The notes: generated by a model from the sequence alone, not told the origin. DNA of 64,000 nt from Dolichospermum planctonicum (GCF_005402965.1 NZ_BJCF01000014.1:1-64000), one strand, 5' to 3'; positions 47,930-57,361 are shown, counted from the stretch's first letter. Numbers and translations are program-made.

Positions 47930-49054
47930 ATGATGAATCTGGAAAACGTTACAATTCACCAATTTAGAGGACTTCGAGATTTAGAACTAAAGGATCTCGG
48001 AAGGATTAACCTGCTTGTTGGTATTAACAACTCAGGTAAAACCAGTGTTCTGGAAGCATTAGAGATTTATTGTCATCCATTGGATATTAAAGTGTGGCTG
48101 AGTACAGCACTTCAAAGAGAACAAGAAAGTAGACTTACTCGCCCAATAGATGCAATACAATGGTTATTTACACGCTATTTTTATAATCAGTATCGAGAAC
48201 TTAAAAAACCTAATATTTTTATTTCTAGTAGTGGTTTATATTCTGTTAAACAATTGAAATCCAGTTATGAAGAAATAGAAAGAATATGGTTATCTGATTC
48301 CAAAAAAGATGAGGAAATTGACAGTGATGATGTTCCAGGAGTTAGAAAAGGAATTGATTTAAAAATAGAAATTTATCATATCGATCATTTAAGTCTTTTT
48401 GATCATCAGTATACTTCTGTTGAGCAATATCAGCTATGGGAGGATGAATTTTTATCTAGACCATATAGAAAACGAGACCCAAGATTAAATACTTCTGTAG
48501 TTACACCATCATCTCATCGTTCAGAAATTGGCCAATTTCGATTACTTTCAGAAGCAAGATTTCAAAATTTTAAAGCTGACGTAATTAAATTATTAAAACA
48601 GATTGATAATAATATTTCTGATATAGAAATATTGTTACCTCCAGAATCTATAAGTTCTCGATTTAATATATATATTCAACATGAAAAACTAGGACTTGCA
48701 CCAGTCAGTACCTTTGGTGATGGTATTCGTCGCTTATTACATATAGCTCTTAAACTAGCCAGTGTCAAAGGTGGTATTCTTTTAATTGATGAATTGGAAT
48801 CAACAATTCACACAGAAGCACTACAAAATTCTTTTCGATGGTTAGTTAAATGGTGTACAGAAATGGATGTTCAATTATTTGCAACTACCCATAGTCTGGA
48901 AGCTGTTGATGCTTTGCTAGAAGTTACTGAATCAGATTCAGATTTAGTGCTTTATCGCTTAGAACCAAAGGAAGGAAAAACAAAAGTAGTTAGACATGAT
49001 GGACATAGATTAAGACGATTAAGAGAAGAATTAGGTCAGGAGGTGCGTTGGTGA
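47930..49054 (+). CDS. OLD/AAA_15-like ATPase of a second ATPase-Toprim pair
   Basis: 374 residues. Walker A GINNSGKTS at residues 31-39 after an IHQFRGLRDLELKDLGRINLLVG opening; a signature-like FGDGIRRLLHIALKLA; Walker B GILLIDELESTIH; and a switch segment VQLFATTHSLEAVDALLE. This is the ATPase half of OLD-type proteins, split from its Toprim partner, which is encoded by the overlapping downstream gene. The insert between Walker A and the signature is charged and contains a stretch DSKKDEEIDSDD. The layout is like PARIS AriA, but I cannot claim membership without a search. Confidence 0.8.
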   Translation: MMNLENVTIHQFRGLRDLELKDLGRINLLVGINNSGKTSVLEALEIYCHPLDIKVWLSTALQREQESRLTRPIDAIQWLFTRYFYNQYRELKKPNIFISSSGLYSVKQLKSSYEEIERIWLSDSKKDEEIDSDDVPGVRKGIDLKIEIYHIDHLSLFDHQYTSVEQYQLWEDEFLSRPYRKRDPRLNTSVVTPSSHRSEIGQFRLLSEARFQNFKADVIKLLKQIDNNISDIEILLPPESISSRFNIYIQHEKLGLAPVSTFGDGIRRLLHIALKLASVKGGILLIDELESTIHTEALQNSFRWLVKWCTEMDVQLFATTHSLEAVDALLEVTESDSDLVLYRLEPKEGKTKVVRHDGHRLRRLREELGQEVRW

Positions 49055-49848
49055 GTCGGAAATATGTTTTAATTGGTGTGGAGGGTCCCCATGATCAGGC
49101 TTTTGTATCTAGGATATTGTGTAAATTATTAGGCTTTTCTGAATTTAAGGGAGATAACTCGAAATTAGATAATTTTTGGCGAAAATTTATCCCTAATTAT
49201 CCTAAAGGTGGAAATTTATATGATAGGCTTGATATGCCTCAGATATTATATAATGATAATTTCTCAATAGCTATATATGTAGGTAATGGAAGTCAGTTAA
49301 TTAGTAATTTGAGAGATAAATTATCTAACATGGATTATTCTGAGCTTTTCGCTTTTGGTATCATAGCTGATACTGATAACAATACACCTGACAAAGTGGT
49401 AAAAGAGTATTATGAAGGTTTTAAAGAATATTTTTCTCATTTTCCAACTCAAGTTACTGAAAGTGGTAATGTTACAGAAGGTTCACCAGAATTAGAAACA
49501 AAAGCAGGAATTTATATATTACCAGATAATTCTCAACCAGGAGTTTTAGATACTTTAATTTGTGATTGTGGAGAGTTAGTTTATCCTGAATATATGCAAA
49601 GAGCAAAGGAATATATAGATAAATTTTCTGAGCAAGAGAGGAATAAAAAGCCTTTAAAGTGGAAACCTTTTGATCAACAAAAAGCTATAATTTCCACAGT
49701 GGCCAGTGTTCTTCAACCAGGTATGACAAATACAGTAACTATTAAATGTGATGATTGGATTAGTCCTGAAACAGCGGAAATTCCAGCTATTAAAAATTTC
49801 ACTGATTTTTTAAAAAATTTGTTAAAATTAGAAACCGAATCATACTAA
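49051..49848 (+). CDS. Toprim-like (DUF3226/DUF4435-like) protein, partner of the upstream ATPase
   Basis: 265 residues from a GTG that overlaps the ATPase stop codon (GTGA). The opening VLIGVEGPHDQAFVSRIL carries the conserved Glu of Toprim domains, and FGIIADTDNNTPD near residue 105 provides the DxD motif. A middle part with TKAGIYILPDNSQPGVLDTLICDCG matches what I recall for DUF3226, which is built like a Toprim nuclease. The 4-bp overlap means coupled translation and a fixed ratio to the ATPase. A nuclease effector role is inferred. Confidence 0.72.
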   Translation: MSRKYVLIGVEGPHDQAFVSRILCKLLGFSEFKGDNSKLDNFWRKFIPNYPKGGNLYDRLDMPQILYNDNFSIAIYVGNGSQLISNLRDKLSNMDYSELFAFGIIADTDNNTPDKVVKEYYEGFKEYFSHFPTQVTESGNVTEGSPELETKAGIYILPDNSQPGVLDTLICDCGELVYPEYMQRAKEYIDKFSEQERNKKPLKWKPFDQQKAIISTVASVLQPGMTNTVTIKCDDWISPETAEIPAIKNFTDFLKNLLKLETESY

Positions 49849-49906
49849 TAAAATCAAGCTATTTAACCAATTCTGATAATTTGTTAGTTGTTAATTAACG
49901 GTTTTA

Positions 49907-49928
49907 GAGACGTTCCCCAGAACGTCTC
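49907..49928. terminator. Palindrome between convergent genes
   Basis: GAGACGTTC (49907-49915) and GAACGTCTC (49920-49928) form a perfect 9-bp stem with a 4-nt loop between the stops of the Toprim-like gene (49848) and chlI (49939). It shares its core with the palindrome at 9377-9409. Confidence 0.6.
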
Positions 49929-49938
49929 CAGATGATCA

Positions 49939-51057
49939 CTAACGCACTCCGGCTTTCATTCCCGCACCGTTTTTTTGTGAGGAATCTTCTGGAAGTTCCA
50001 CACCAAAAACCCGACAAAAGACCTTTTCTACCTTATAGCCAGTATCAATAGATTCCAAGGGGTCTTTCCGCAAACGGTGACGCAGACATAAAGTAATTAC
50101 GCGACGGATATCGTCAACTGTAACTTCTGTTCGTCCTTCAAAAGCGGTCAAGGCTTTAGCAGCGCGGTTAGTGACAATATCACCCCGCAAACCATCCACA
50201 TCTAATTCTGAACAAACTTCGGAAATTTTCACCCGAAAATCATAGTCTAAATTAACTTGTGGTAATAATTCCTGAGCATTGACAATTTGCTGTTGTAATG
50301 CTATTTGGGGAGTTTGGTGTTTTTCCAAATATACAGCAGGATTTTGGTCAAATTCCCCTCTTTCTTCCACAATTTGCACCCGTAAAGCTGGTTCTTTAAC
50401 TGTGTGAATTTCTGCGTGCATTCCAAAACGGTCGAGTAATTGAGGACGCAGTTCCCCTTCTTCTGGGTTTCCTGAACCAACAAGCACAAACCGCGCGGGG
50501 TGACGAATAGAAATCCCTTCCCGTTCAACGGTATTCCAACCACTCGCTGCGGAATCAAGAAGAACGTCTACCAAGTGGTCATCTAACAAATTGACCTCAT
50601 CAACGTACAAAATCCCTCGGTTGGCTTTAGCTAGTAGTCCTGGTTCAAAAGCTTTCACACCCTCAGACAAAGCCTTTTCAATGTCAATTGTGCCACAAAC
50701 CCGGTCTTCTGTTGCGCCTAATGGTAAATCTACCATTTGCACCTTTTTATGAGCAATGGGAACTTCTAACCCTTGGGCTACTTGTTGACGCACTTCATCA
50801 CTCATTAAGTCCGGGTCGTTGGGGTCGCTGTTGAAGGGGTCATTGGCAACAACAGGTATTTCCGGTAATAAGTCCGCCAATGCGCGGATAGTTGTAGATT
50901 TGCCGGTGCCGCGATCGCCCATAATCATTACACCACCAATTTTGGGGTCAATGACATTTAGCAGCAGTGCCAGTTTCATTTCTTCTTGACCGACGATGGC
51001 TGTAAATGGAAAGACCGCACGACGCGCACTCGCACTAGCTTGAGCAGTTGAAGTCAC
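49939..51057 (-). CDS. chlI: Magnesium chelatase ATPase subunit I
   Basis: 372 residues. AAA+ subunit that with ChlD drives Mg insertion into protoporphyrin IX by ChlH, the first committed step to chlorophyll. Motifs: [21 protein letters not shown], Walker [10 protein letters not shown] near residue 47, Walker [17 protein letters not shown], sensor [21 protein letters not shown]. Length is normal. Start is the GTG at 51057. Monocistronic as far as visible. Confidence 0.96.
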   Translation of the reverse strand: MTSTAQASASARRAVFPFTAIVGQEEMKLALLLNVIDPKIGGVMIMGDRGTGKSTTIRALADLLPEIPVVANDPFNSDPNDPDLMSDEVRQQVAQGLEVPIAHKKVQMVDLPLGATEDRVCGTIDIEKALSEGVKAFEPGLLAKANRGILYVDEVNLLDDHLVDVLLDSAASGWNTVEREGISIRHPARFVLVGSGNPEEGELRPQLLDRFGMHAEIHTVKEPALRVQIVEERGEFDQNPAVYLEKHQTPQIALQQQIVNAQELLPQVNLDYDFRVKISEVCSELDVDGLRGDIVTNRAAKALTAFEGRTEVTVDDIRRVITLCLRHRLRKDPLESIDTGYKVEKVFCRVFGVELPEDSSQKNGAGMKAGVR

Positions 51058-51232
51058 TAAATTACCTTATAATATTTTTGATGACAATTCCTTATTTTGA
51101 CACATCTGGGGAGATGACGGGATGGGTATGACAGCAAATTTCCAATGGTAGATATTGTTCAAACCCTTAGGTTAACCCTTCTTCGTGGTTCATTCTTTCG
51201 CAACTCTTGGGTAAGTTATATGCTTTTTTAAA

Positions 51233-51304
51233 AGCCCGTGACGAGGATTGAACTCGTGACCTCACCCTTACCAAGGGTGTGCTCTACCACTGAGCCACAC
51301 GGGC
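51233..51304 (-). tRNA. tRNA-Thr(GGT)
   Basis: On the minus strand GCCCGTG pairs with CACGGGC as acceptor, with a D arm (GGCTCAGTGGTAGAGC), an anticodon arm CCCTTGGTAAGGG whose loop is TTGGTAA (anticodon GGT), and a T arm with GGTTC-like CGAGTTCAATCCTCG. No CCA is encoded. Confidence 0.93.
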
Positions 51305-51392
51305 AAAACTGAAACAATTTGTAAATCAAGATTTATATTGCTGTGTATTTTATCATTACACAGCAATTATAATTCCTAACATCCGTAAGAGG

Positions 51393-51475
51393 TGGGCCGG
51401 GCTGGATTTGAACCAGCGTAGGCGTAAACCAACGGATTTACAGTCCGTCTCCATTAACCACTCGGACACCGACCC
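51393..51475 (-). tRNA. tRNA-Tyr(GTA)
   Basis: On the minus strand GGGTCGG pairs with CCGGCCC (one G-T pair). The anticodon arm ACGGACTGTAAATCCGT has anticodon GTA. A long variable arm, as expected for bacterial tRNA-Tyr, precedes the T arm (CTGGTTCAAATCCAG). No encoded CCA. Confidence 0.94.
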
Positions 51476-51633
51476 GTTTGTGTCCCACGCTCAACTATAA
51501 TAGCAATAGTTTTTAAGTTTGGCAAGGGGTTAGAGAAAATATTTTTCATAAAGCCTAAATCCTTTACTCCAAGCCAGTTTTCCCAGTTGCTCACAAGTAC
51601 AAGCGGGGTTAAACACCATTTTGACCTGAAACT

Positions 51634-52410
51634 TCAGCTGGAAGGGAAAAATTCTAAGCGATAGCGATATAATGCTACTGGTCGAGAACCTGCGGTAAAA
51701 TAATCAGGATCTTGGGGGGAAAGGTAGACAGCGGTAACTTGGTCGGCTGTAATGGTTGGGGAAGAGGTGGAAAGTTTTTGGTAAGCGGTGGTTGATTCTA
51801 CAGTATTCAAATAGGGACGAGAACCACCTTTAAATAATTGTTGAAAAACTTCGGAAGTGATGAATTGATGTTCTGATATTCTCTCTGTAGCGCGAGCAGT
51901 GACAATGGAAATTAATTGACGTTCACCCCGCAAAAATGTAATTTGACGATTAGGAGATTCAGGATCTACCTTGGATGATAATACAGTTTCATCTCCTAAA
52001 TACGCTCTGGTTAAATTTAAACTATTAAATTCTCTATCAGCTACTAATATTGGTGTTTGATTTTGGAAATAAGCAAGAATTTTTAAACCTGAATTAGTTG
52101 GTTTAACTTTCACAAATCTGACTAAAAAACTAATTGGTTTATTTAATTGACTGCGATTATTTTCAAAGCCTGGTGTGACTATATTCGGTGCTAACGGTGC
52201 TGCTAAATCTACTAATGTACTTGTTACTTTCCACTTACCAGCTATCCAGTCAGGGTACAATAAATCTCCCTCTGCTGGTTTGACTGATGTTAATTTTTCC
52301 CATTGGGGGAATTTGGCTAAATGTTCCGCTAATTCTCCCGCTTGTGCTTCGTTATTTCCTAAAAACAATAAAAGCATTAAGCAACAACTAACAATTATTT
52401 TTGTAAACAT
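51634..52410 (-). CDS. DUF6816-like exported (thylakoid-lumen type) protein
   Basis: 258 residues from MFTKIIVSCC. A signal peptide runs to about residue 25 (LLLFLGNNEAQA). The mature part (LAEHLAKFPQWEKLTSVKPAEGDLLYPDWIAGKWKVTSTLVDL; VTPGFENN) is a conserved cyanobacterial protein also present in plant chloroplasts; I believe it belongs to DUF6816. Its molecular role is not known. The start two codons upstream (TTG) is less likely. Confidence 0.65.
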   Translation of the reverse strand: MFTKIIVSCCLMLLLFLGNNEAQAGELAEHLAKFPQWEKLTSVKPAEGDLLYPDWIAGKWKVTSTLVDLAAPLAPNIVTPGFENNRSQLNKPISFLVRFVKVKPTNSGLKILAYFQNQTPILVADREFNSLNLTRAYLGDETVLSSKVDPESPNRQITFLRGERQLISIVTARATERISEHQFITSEVFQQLFKGGSRPYLNTVESTTAYQKLSTSSPTITADQVTAVYLSPQDPDYFTAGSRPVALYRYRLEFFPSS

Positions 52411-52444
52411 ATTCAATAATTCAATAATTCAATATTAAACCTAC

Positions 52445-52469
52445 TCCCCCACTTATCAAATAAGTCGGG
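52445..52469. repeat. Hairpin of the CCCCGACTTCT family
   Basis: CCCCCACTTA and TAAGTCGGGG form a 10-bp stem with one mismatch around TCAAA. It lies between two minus-strand genes and may terminate the ChuX/HutX-like gene. Related elements are at 59658-59687, 60396-60425 and 63223-63257. Confidence 0.5.
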
Positions 52470-52489
52470 GATCTGAAAGAAACGAAAAA

Positions 52490-52897
52490 TTACAAAATTT
52501 CTACGGGTAAAGGTTGCCAAATTTCGCCATGTTTTGCTTTTAAAACTTGCCAAGCTTCTACTTGTCCTGGTTCATATTCTCCTGGTTTACCCCATTGCAA
52601 AAATAGGCTTAATGCAGGTTCTGATTTTTCGTCTAAAAACCGAATTGCATAAGTTGTAAAATTCCCTCTTTTGGCTTCACCTGTTTCAAATTTCACTTGG
52701 GTGATTTTGTCCATGTTTAAATGAAATTCAAAGCCTTCGGTGTGCATATTTGCATATTTACCTTTTGGTAATTCTGCGTAAAATAGCTTTTCTATTTTCC
52801 CTCTCGCTTCTAAAACAGCAGCGCTACTGGTGACAATTAACCGCAAAGTTCCTAAGCTTTCACAAGCTTCTAAAAATTCTTTCAATGTTGTTGTCAT
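52490..52897 (-). CDS. ChuX/HutX-like heme-utilisation fold protein
   Basis: 135 residues. The progression LRLIVTSSAAVLEARGKIEKLFYAELPKGKYANMHTEGFEFHLNMDKI and a later AIRFLDEKSEPALSLFLQWG resembles the ChuX/HutX/HemS fold that binds or degrades heme. The similarity is by pattern; no heme ligand His is certain. No iron or heme genes are adjacent. 60 bp upstream is phoH on the same strand. Confidence 0.45.
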   Translation of the reverse strand: MTTTLKEFLEACESLGTLRLIVTSSAAVLEARGKIEKLFYAELPKGKYANMHTEGFEFHLNMDKITQVKFETGEAKRGNFTTYAIRFLDEKSEPALSLFLQWGKPGEYEPGQVEAWQVLKAKHGEIWQPLPVEIL

Positions 52898-52957
52898 ATT
52901 TGTTAATTTTCTACTAGTGAGTGTTCAATTTCAGATTGATAACCAATAACTAATTTA

Positions 52958-53908
52958 CTACGTTTCATATTTCTCATAAGCAGCAACAATGCGCTGTACT
53001 AAAGGATGACGCACTACATCTTTCTGAGAAAATTCACAAATAGCAATCCCTTCTACGTTTTTTAAAATTTGTAAAGCCACATCTAATCCCGATTTTTGAT
53101 ATGGTGGTAAATCAGTTTGCGTAATATCACCTGTAATCACCATTCGGGAGTTAAAACCTAAGCGCGTCAAAACCATTTTCATTTGCGCCGGTGTAGTGTT
53201 CTGGGCTTCATCAACAATTATAAAAGCATTATTTAAGGTTCTTCCCCGCATATAAGCCAGTGGTGCAACTTCGATGATTTCCCGCTCGATTAAATTGGGG
53301 ACTTTTTCCGGGTCTATAAACTCATTAATGGCATCATAAAGGGGACGCAGATAGGGATTAACTTTTTGCTGTAAATCTCCCGGTAAAAAACCGAGTTTTT
53401 CCCCGGCTTCCACTGCGGGACGAGTTAAAATCAACCGTTCAAATTGATTACTAAGTAGTGCTTGAACTGCGACAACTACAGCCAGATAGGTTTTCCCTGT
53501 TCCCGCAGGACCAATACAAAAGGTTAAATCGCGTCTGCGAAGCGCGTCTATATATTGGCGTTGGTGAAAGGTTTTAGCGCGAATTTCTAACCCTCTGCGA
53601 GTTTTGGCTAGGATATCGCGCTGTAAGTCCTGTAATTGGTCTTCTGTATTGGTATCGAGGGCTTGACGGGCTGTGAGAATATCAGCACTAGAGATATTAT
53701 TACCTTTACTCCATAAATTTTCTAGCGATCGCACCAATTTCTTTACTAATTCTACCTGTTTTGGTGTCCCTGAAATTAATAATTCTTGTCCCCGCAGAAC
53801 TAAATTAGCTCCTGTTTGTTGAGATAAAAACTTGATATTAGCCTCACTATATCCTGCTAAAGCGATCGCACTGGACATATTAGGCAGTTGGATCAAATCA
53901 TCTGCCAT
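52958..53908 (-). CDS. PhoH-like ATPase/endoribonuclease-associated protein
   Basis: 316 residues. Residues about 20-75 form a KH-like part (TGANLVLRGQELLISG). The PhoH ATPase core has Walker A GPAGTGKTYLAVVVAVQAL near residue 137, RPAVEAGEKLGFLPGDLQQKV, and Walker B FIIVDEAQNTTPAQMKMVLTRLG. Bacterial PhoH proteins are linked to RNA metabolism and phosphate stress. Order ffh / rpsP / KH / phoH on the same strand is typical; here phoH is separated from the KH gene by 411 bp. Confidence 0.88.
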   Translation of the reverse strand: MADDLIQLPNMSSAIALAGYSEANIKFLSQQTGANLVLRGQELLISGTPKQVELVKKLVRSLENLWSKGNNISSADILTARQALDTNTEDQLQDLQRDILAKTRRGLEIRAKTFHQRQYIDALRRRDLTFCIGPAGTGKTYLAVVVAVQALLSNQFERLILTRPAVEAGEKLGFLPGDLQQKVNPYLRPLYDAINEFIDPEKVPNLIEREIIEVAPLAYMRGRTLNNAFIIVDEAQNTTPAQMKMVLTRLGFNSRMVITGDITQTDLPPYQKSGLDVALQILKNVEGIAICEFSQKDVVRHPLVQRIVAAYEKYET

Positions 53909-54319
53909 ATTATTCTTGAATTGGGTGAAAAATGGTTTTTAACAAAATTAATATTTTCCTATTCCATGTAAATTTAAAATTGTCTAAGCAGGTAGACAAA
54001 ATTAACCATATAAATGATTTACATTTCATGTAAGGGTAGCGCACCCTTACCTACCTCAGCGGGGCAACTTAACTTTCCGTTAGTTAATATGTTTATGATT
54101 GGGAAATAGGCTGACAACACTTGTTAATTCTTGGCTGGTAAATCCGCAATAAACACGGAATTATTAGCCAAGATTTGACAATACTGTTGTCTCCCGTCTC
54201 CAACAATCTCAACTGACTACTTGACAAGGGCGGAAATTAACCAAATACTAAAAATTTCTCAAAAGCTTATTTAATCCGCTTTTTTTAATTTTTAATATTT
54301 AATTTTCATGCAGCTGATA
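53909..54319. other. Spacer between phoH and the KH-domain gene
   Basis: 411 bp without a gene. It holds a dispersed palindrome at 54030-54050 and otherwise A/T-rich sequence in which the phoH promoter should lie. No open frame of note. Confidence 0.5.
54030..54050. repeat. Palindrome GTAAGGGT..ACCCTTAC
   Basis: GTAAGGGT (54030-54037) and ACCCTTAC (54043-54050) form a perfect 8-bp stem with a 5-nt loop AGCGC. It is of the dispersed type common in cyanobacterial spacers and may terminate the rpsP-KH transcript. Confidence 0.6.
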
Positions 54320-54745
54320 TTACCGCAAACGTGGTTTAACAACAGGTTTGGGAATATTACTCTCTCTTTCTTTCGACTTGGGTGGTAGTGTCCGCTCTTC
54401 CTGTTCTTCATCAAAAGACATACTTTCCCGACCTGGGGAAGCACCACCGTAGATATCCAGGTATACTGATTGACCAGCTAGTTCTGCTGCGGCGGCAATT
54501 ACAGAGCGAATTGCCTGGATATTGCGTCCCCCTCTACCAAACACTTTTCCTTTATCTGTACTATCAAAAGCAATGCGTACCCAAGCCCGCTTCAGGGTTT
54601 GAGATATTTCACAATCAACCTTTAAAGATTCTGGAGATTCTAAAAACGGCTGCACAAGAAACTTTACCAGCCCAACATAATTGGGACTGGTTGCTAAGGA
54701 TTTAATCTCAAAACTATGATGCGGCTGTTGCACTGACCTGTTCAA
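54320..54745 (-). CDS. KH-domain RNA-binding protein (KhpA/YlqC-like)
   Basis: Up to 141 residues. The core [27 protein letters not shown] and the KH signature [18 protein letters not shown] (GRGG loop) identify a KH protein of the KhpA type, a small RNA chaperone encoded next to rpsP. The C-terminus is charged and basic ([20 protein letters not shown]). The start is uncertain: the first possible codon is a TTG at 54745 that overlaps rpsP by 32 bp; a GTG at 54733 is another choice. A start inside rpsP is supported because no ATG lies upstream of the KH core. Confidence 0.85.
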   Translation of the reverse strand: MNRSVQQPHHSFEIKSLATSPNYVGLVKFLVQPFLESPESLKVDCEISQTLKRAWVRIAFDSTDKGKVFGRGGRNIQAIRSVIAAAAELAGQSVYLDIYGGASPGRESMSFDEEQEERTLPPKSKERESNIPKPVVKPRLR

Positions 54746-54974
54746 AAACGTTAGCTTTTACGAGAATACGACGGACTGTATCAGTAGGTTGAGCGCCTTG
54801 TTGTAGTCGCTGCACAATACCAGGAATGTCTAATTTTACTTCATCTGTTCGGGGATTATAGAATCCTAATTCTTCTAAGGGGCGGCCGTCACGACGAGCC
54901 AGGCTGTTAATGGCAACAATTCGGTAACTTGCTTCTCGCTTTTTGCCAAATCTTTTTAAACGCAGTTTGATCAT
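54714..54974 (-). CDS. rpsP: 30S ribosomal protein S16
   Basis: 86 residues; [20 protein letters not shown] and [18 protein letters not shown] are diagnostic for S16. Overlaps the KH gene. ffh lies 6.4 kb upstream on the same strand. Confidence 0.96.
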   Translation of the reverse strand: MIKLRLKRFGKKREASYRIVAINSLARRDGRPLEELGFYNPRTDEVKLDIPGIVQRLQQGAQPTDTVRRILVKANVFEQVSATAAS

Positions 54975-55282
54975 GTTGAGAACTGTTTCTCCTGTTCCTA
55001 GTTAGTGAGTTTGCAACTGATTGATGAGGAAGTGACTGGGTTATGACACCCGCGTTCACAATTTCCGACACTGAAACGCTAATTTTAGCACTTCCTGGCC
55101 GTGAATGGCTATTAGTTAGTTGTCAGTTGTCAGTTGTCGGTAAGAAAGATATTCTTTTAAGCCCCCTGCTCCCGTGGTTTCGGGATAAAACAGTTGTAGC
55201 ACCTCAATCTTTACTCCATTATCTGCACTAATTCATTATAAACGATTTTGATAAATTCTAGGTCTTGAGCTAGACTAGGTGC
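54975..55282. other. Spacer upstream of rpsP
   Basis: 308 bp. It contains short GTCAGTT repeats near 55115-55137 and presumably the rpsP promoter. The plus-strand frame at 55043-55231 has no coding character. Confidence 0.5.
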
Positions 55283-56708
55283 TTATTTCCGCACAGACCA
55301 AGAGCGAACTTGACCTAAAGTTACAGGAATGCGATCGCTCACGTCAATGGTAAATAGATAGACTTTTTTAGCTCTGCGGCCATTTTCCGGGTCAAAAAAC
55401 TTTAATTTCACATCCCAACAATCACTATTAATCCGACAGAAAGGACTTTTTTCCACTTCAATACTATCAAGCTGCATCCCTGTAGAAATAGCTTGAGAAA
55501 AACTAGAAGCCGCTTGAAAAGCATTAGTTACAGAAAAATTCAGCGCTCGATCTTTAGCAAATTGTCCTAAATTTCGCAAATCATAGTATACTCGATTTAA
55601 GAAACTACTCAAAGCCTTTCTCATGGCCATTTCTTGGGCTGGTGGTGTAGCTTCCGTAATTACAGTTTGCATTGACATATCTACTAAACTATTGACTTTC
55701 CAGCCATACATTCCCCTAGTATTAGTTAGAGTAATTACAGGCACAACTTGACCAGAAAATAATTCCACAGTTCTATCAGTTAACCTTGCAGGAATACTTA
55801 CCCGTTCCACAAAATCATCACTATCTTCTGGTTGAATTTGTCCCTCTAACATAGCAATTAGAGTTTCATAGATATCTGCGGCAAAACCACTTACAGGTTC
55901 TAAAGCATAAATAGGAGTTAATTCTTGGTTAAGAGTCCAAATTAAAGGTTTAGCTTCCGTAGGATTTGCTGACAAGTAATCAACCATTTGCCGGCTATCA
56001 TAGGGATTAGCAGGAATAATTGCCCCGTCCATATTCACTGCACCAGGAAGAATAGAGGGAATACACCAACATTCTCCTTTATCATTACCACCTGGGGCAA
56101 CAATTAACATATTGTTATCTTGGCATTGTTTCACAGCACGGGCAAATAAATCAGGTGCTACTCCGGTTTGGGTAGGGTGACAAGCAGCGATATGGATAAT
56201 ATTCGCTCCCCATTGCCAAGCGGTATTAATAGCGTGGGTAAGGTTGATAGGGGAAATAAAATCATCATTAGCGAAGGAAATAGGAATATTTAATGCTGTA
56301 CATAAAGGGGCAATACCAGGGGCGGGTGTGCCGTGTTCCCCTAAAATTGTGCTAGAAATGTGAGTAGCATGACTGGATAATTCAATGCGTTGTCTAATAG
56401 CTGGAGGGAAAGGTGCAAAAAATGCCTCCCGTTCTTTTTTTGCCTCTTCTTTATCGTGGTCGGGGTCGTCTTTTTTGTCTTTTTGTTGTTTGTTAAAATC
56501 TAAAGATAAATTGAGATAATAATAGTATTCAACGTTTAAGTTCAATATCTTCTGCCCAGTAGGGTTTAAATTGACTAAATTTTGCCCCTTGAAAACAACT
56601 GCGTTCTAAATCAGCAGCACCATCAAGGATAGCAATTTTAATGCGAGGGTCGCCTTTTGTGCGTGTCCAAATTTGGGAGATTCCGGGAATGTCGGTAAGG
56701 TTAGGCAT
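55283..56708 (-). pseudogene. Broken PatA/PatG-type subtilisin-like protease
   Basis: The gene begins at the ATG at 56708 (MPNLTDIPGISQIWTRTKGD, then IKIAILDG with the catalytic Asp at residue 29) but ends at a TGA at 56529. The family sequence continues in another frame from about 56545: ELSSHATHISSTILGEHG (active-site His), APGGNDKGECWCIPSILPG, then a C-terminal part (VPVITLTNTRGMYGWKVNSL; FLNRVYYDLRNLGQFAKDRALN; CRINSDCWDVKLKFFDP; VSDRIPVTLGQVRSWSV) that matches the PatG/PatA C-terminal domain. The segment that should contain the GTS(x)A(x)P serine is missing; the frame jumps from GAVNMDGAIIPANPYD to later sequence. Thus one frameshift plus an internal deletion removed catalytic function. 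Cyanobactin proteases process RiPP precursors, but no precursor, PatF or adenylating gene is near. Confidence 0.85.
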
Positions 56709-56776
56709 GGTTTTGATTGTGTTGTTGTAATTGATGTTATGATTATGGGTGAAAAGTCTAATTTTTTATAAAGTTA

Positions 56777-57038
56777 ATGCCAGCTAAAGATATTTTTCAT
56801 GATGCTGTTAGGATCGGGTTAGAAAAAGACGGTTGGGTGATTACAGATGATCCTTTAAGGATAGAAGTCGGTGATGTGGAAATGTATATTGATCTCGGTG
56901 CAGAGCAAGTTTTAGCTGCTGAAAGAGAAGGAGAAAAAATAGCTGTAGAAATTAAGAGTTTTATTGGTACATCTAATATTTCTCAATATCATGATTTATG
57001 ATCCAGTTCAGGAGGTAATTGTAGCATGGAAAAACTAG
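56777..57038 (+). pseudogene. xisH: xisH (XisH-family) with an internal deletion
   Basis: The frame from 56777 (MPAKDIFHDAVRIGLEKDGW, then IDLGAEQVLAAEREGEKIAVEIKSFIG) is the N-terminal half of XisH, fdxN-element excision controlling factor family, normally about 138 residues. It stops at 57001 after 74 residues. The expected C-terminus (IYDPVQEVIVAWKN, stop at 57036-57038) is present immediately after in another frame, overlapping the xisI start, as in intact pairs. About 55-65 codons are missing between SQYHD and IYDPV. The conserved D/E-x-K residues (AVEIKSF) remain, so the fragment could still fold in part. Confidence 0.85.
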
Positions 57039-57361
57039 AACAATATCGCAATTATGTCAAACAAGTGATCACAGAATATGCTCAATTAGGTTCAGCTAAA
57101 GATGAAATTGAACAACAATTGATTTTTGATAGTTTTGGTGATCATTATCAATTGATGTATGTGGGTTGGAAAAATAGAAAACGGCAGCATGGTTGTGTTT
57201 TGCATTTGGATATTAAAGATCAGAAAATTTGGATACAACATGATGGAACTGAGATTGGTATAGCAGATGAATTAGTTAAATTAGGAGTGCCAAAATCAGA
57301 TATTGTTTTAGCATTTCATGAACCTTTAGTGAGACAATATACAGGTTTTGCTGTTGGTTGA
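57026..57361 (+). CDS. xisI: XisI family protein
   Basis: 111 residues; MEKLEQYRNYVKQVITEYAQ, FDSFGDHYQLMYVGWKNRKR, HLDIKDQKIWIQHDGTEIG and LAFHEPLVRQYTGFAVG are the core of XisI. XisI acts with XisH (and XisF) in excision of the fdxN element in Anabaena, but most copies in cyanobacteria are elsewhere and of unknown role. The ATG overlaps the ancestral xisH stop by 13 bp. Here it is intact while xisH is not. Confidence 0.88.
   Translation: MEKLEQYRNYVKQVITEYAQLGSAKDEIEQQLIFDSFGDHYQLMYVGWKNRKRQHGCVLHLDIKDQKIWIQHDGTEIGIADELVKLGVPKSDIVLAFHEPLVRQYTGFAVG

Noticed and set aside
51233-51475. tRNA genes as integration sites
   Set aside because: No integrase gene or direct repeat of a tRNA end was found on either side.
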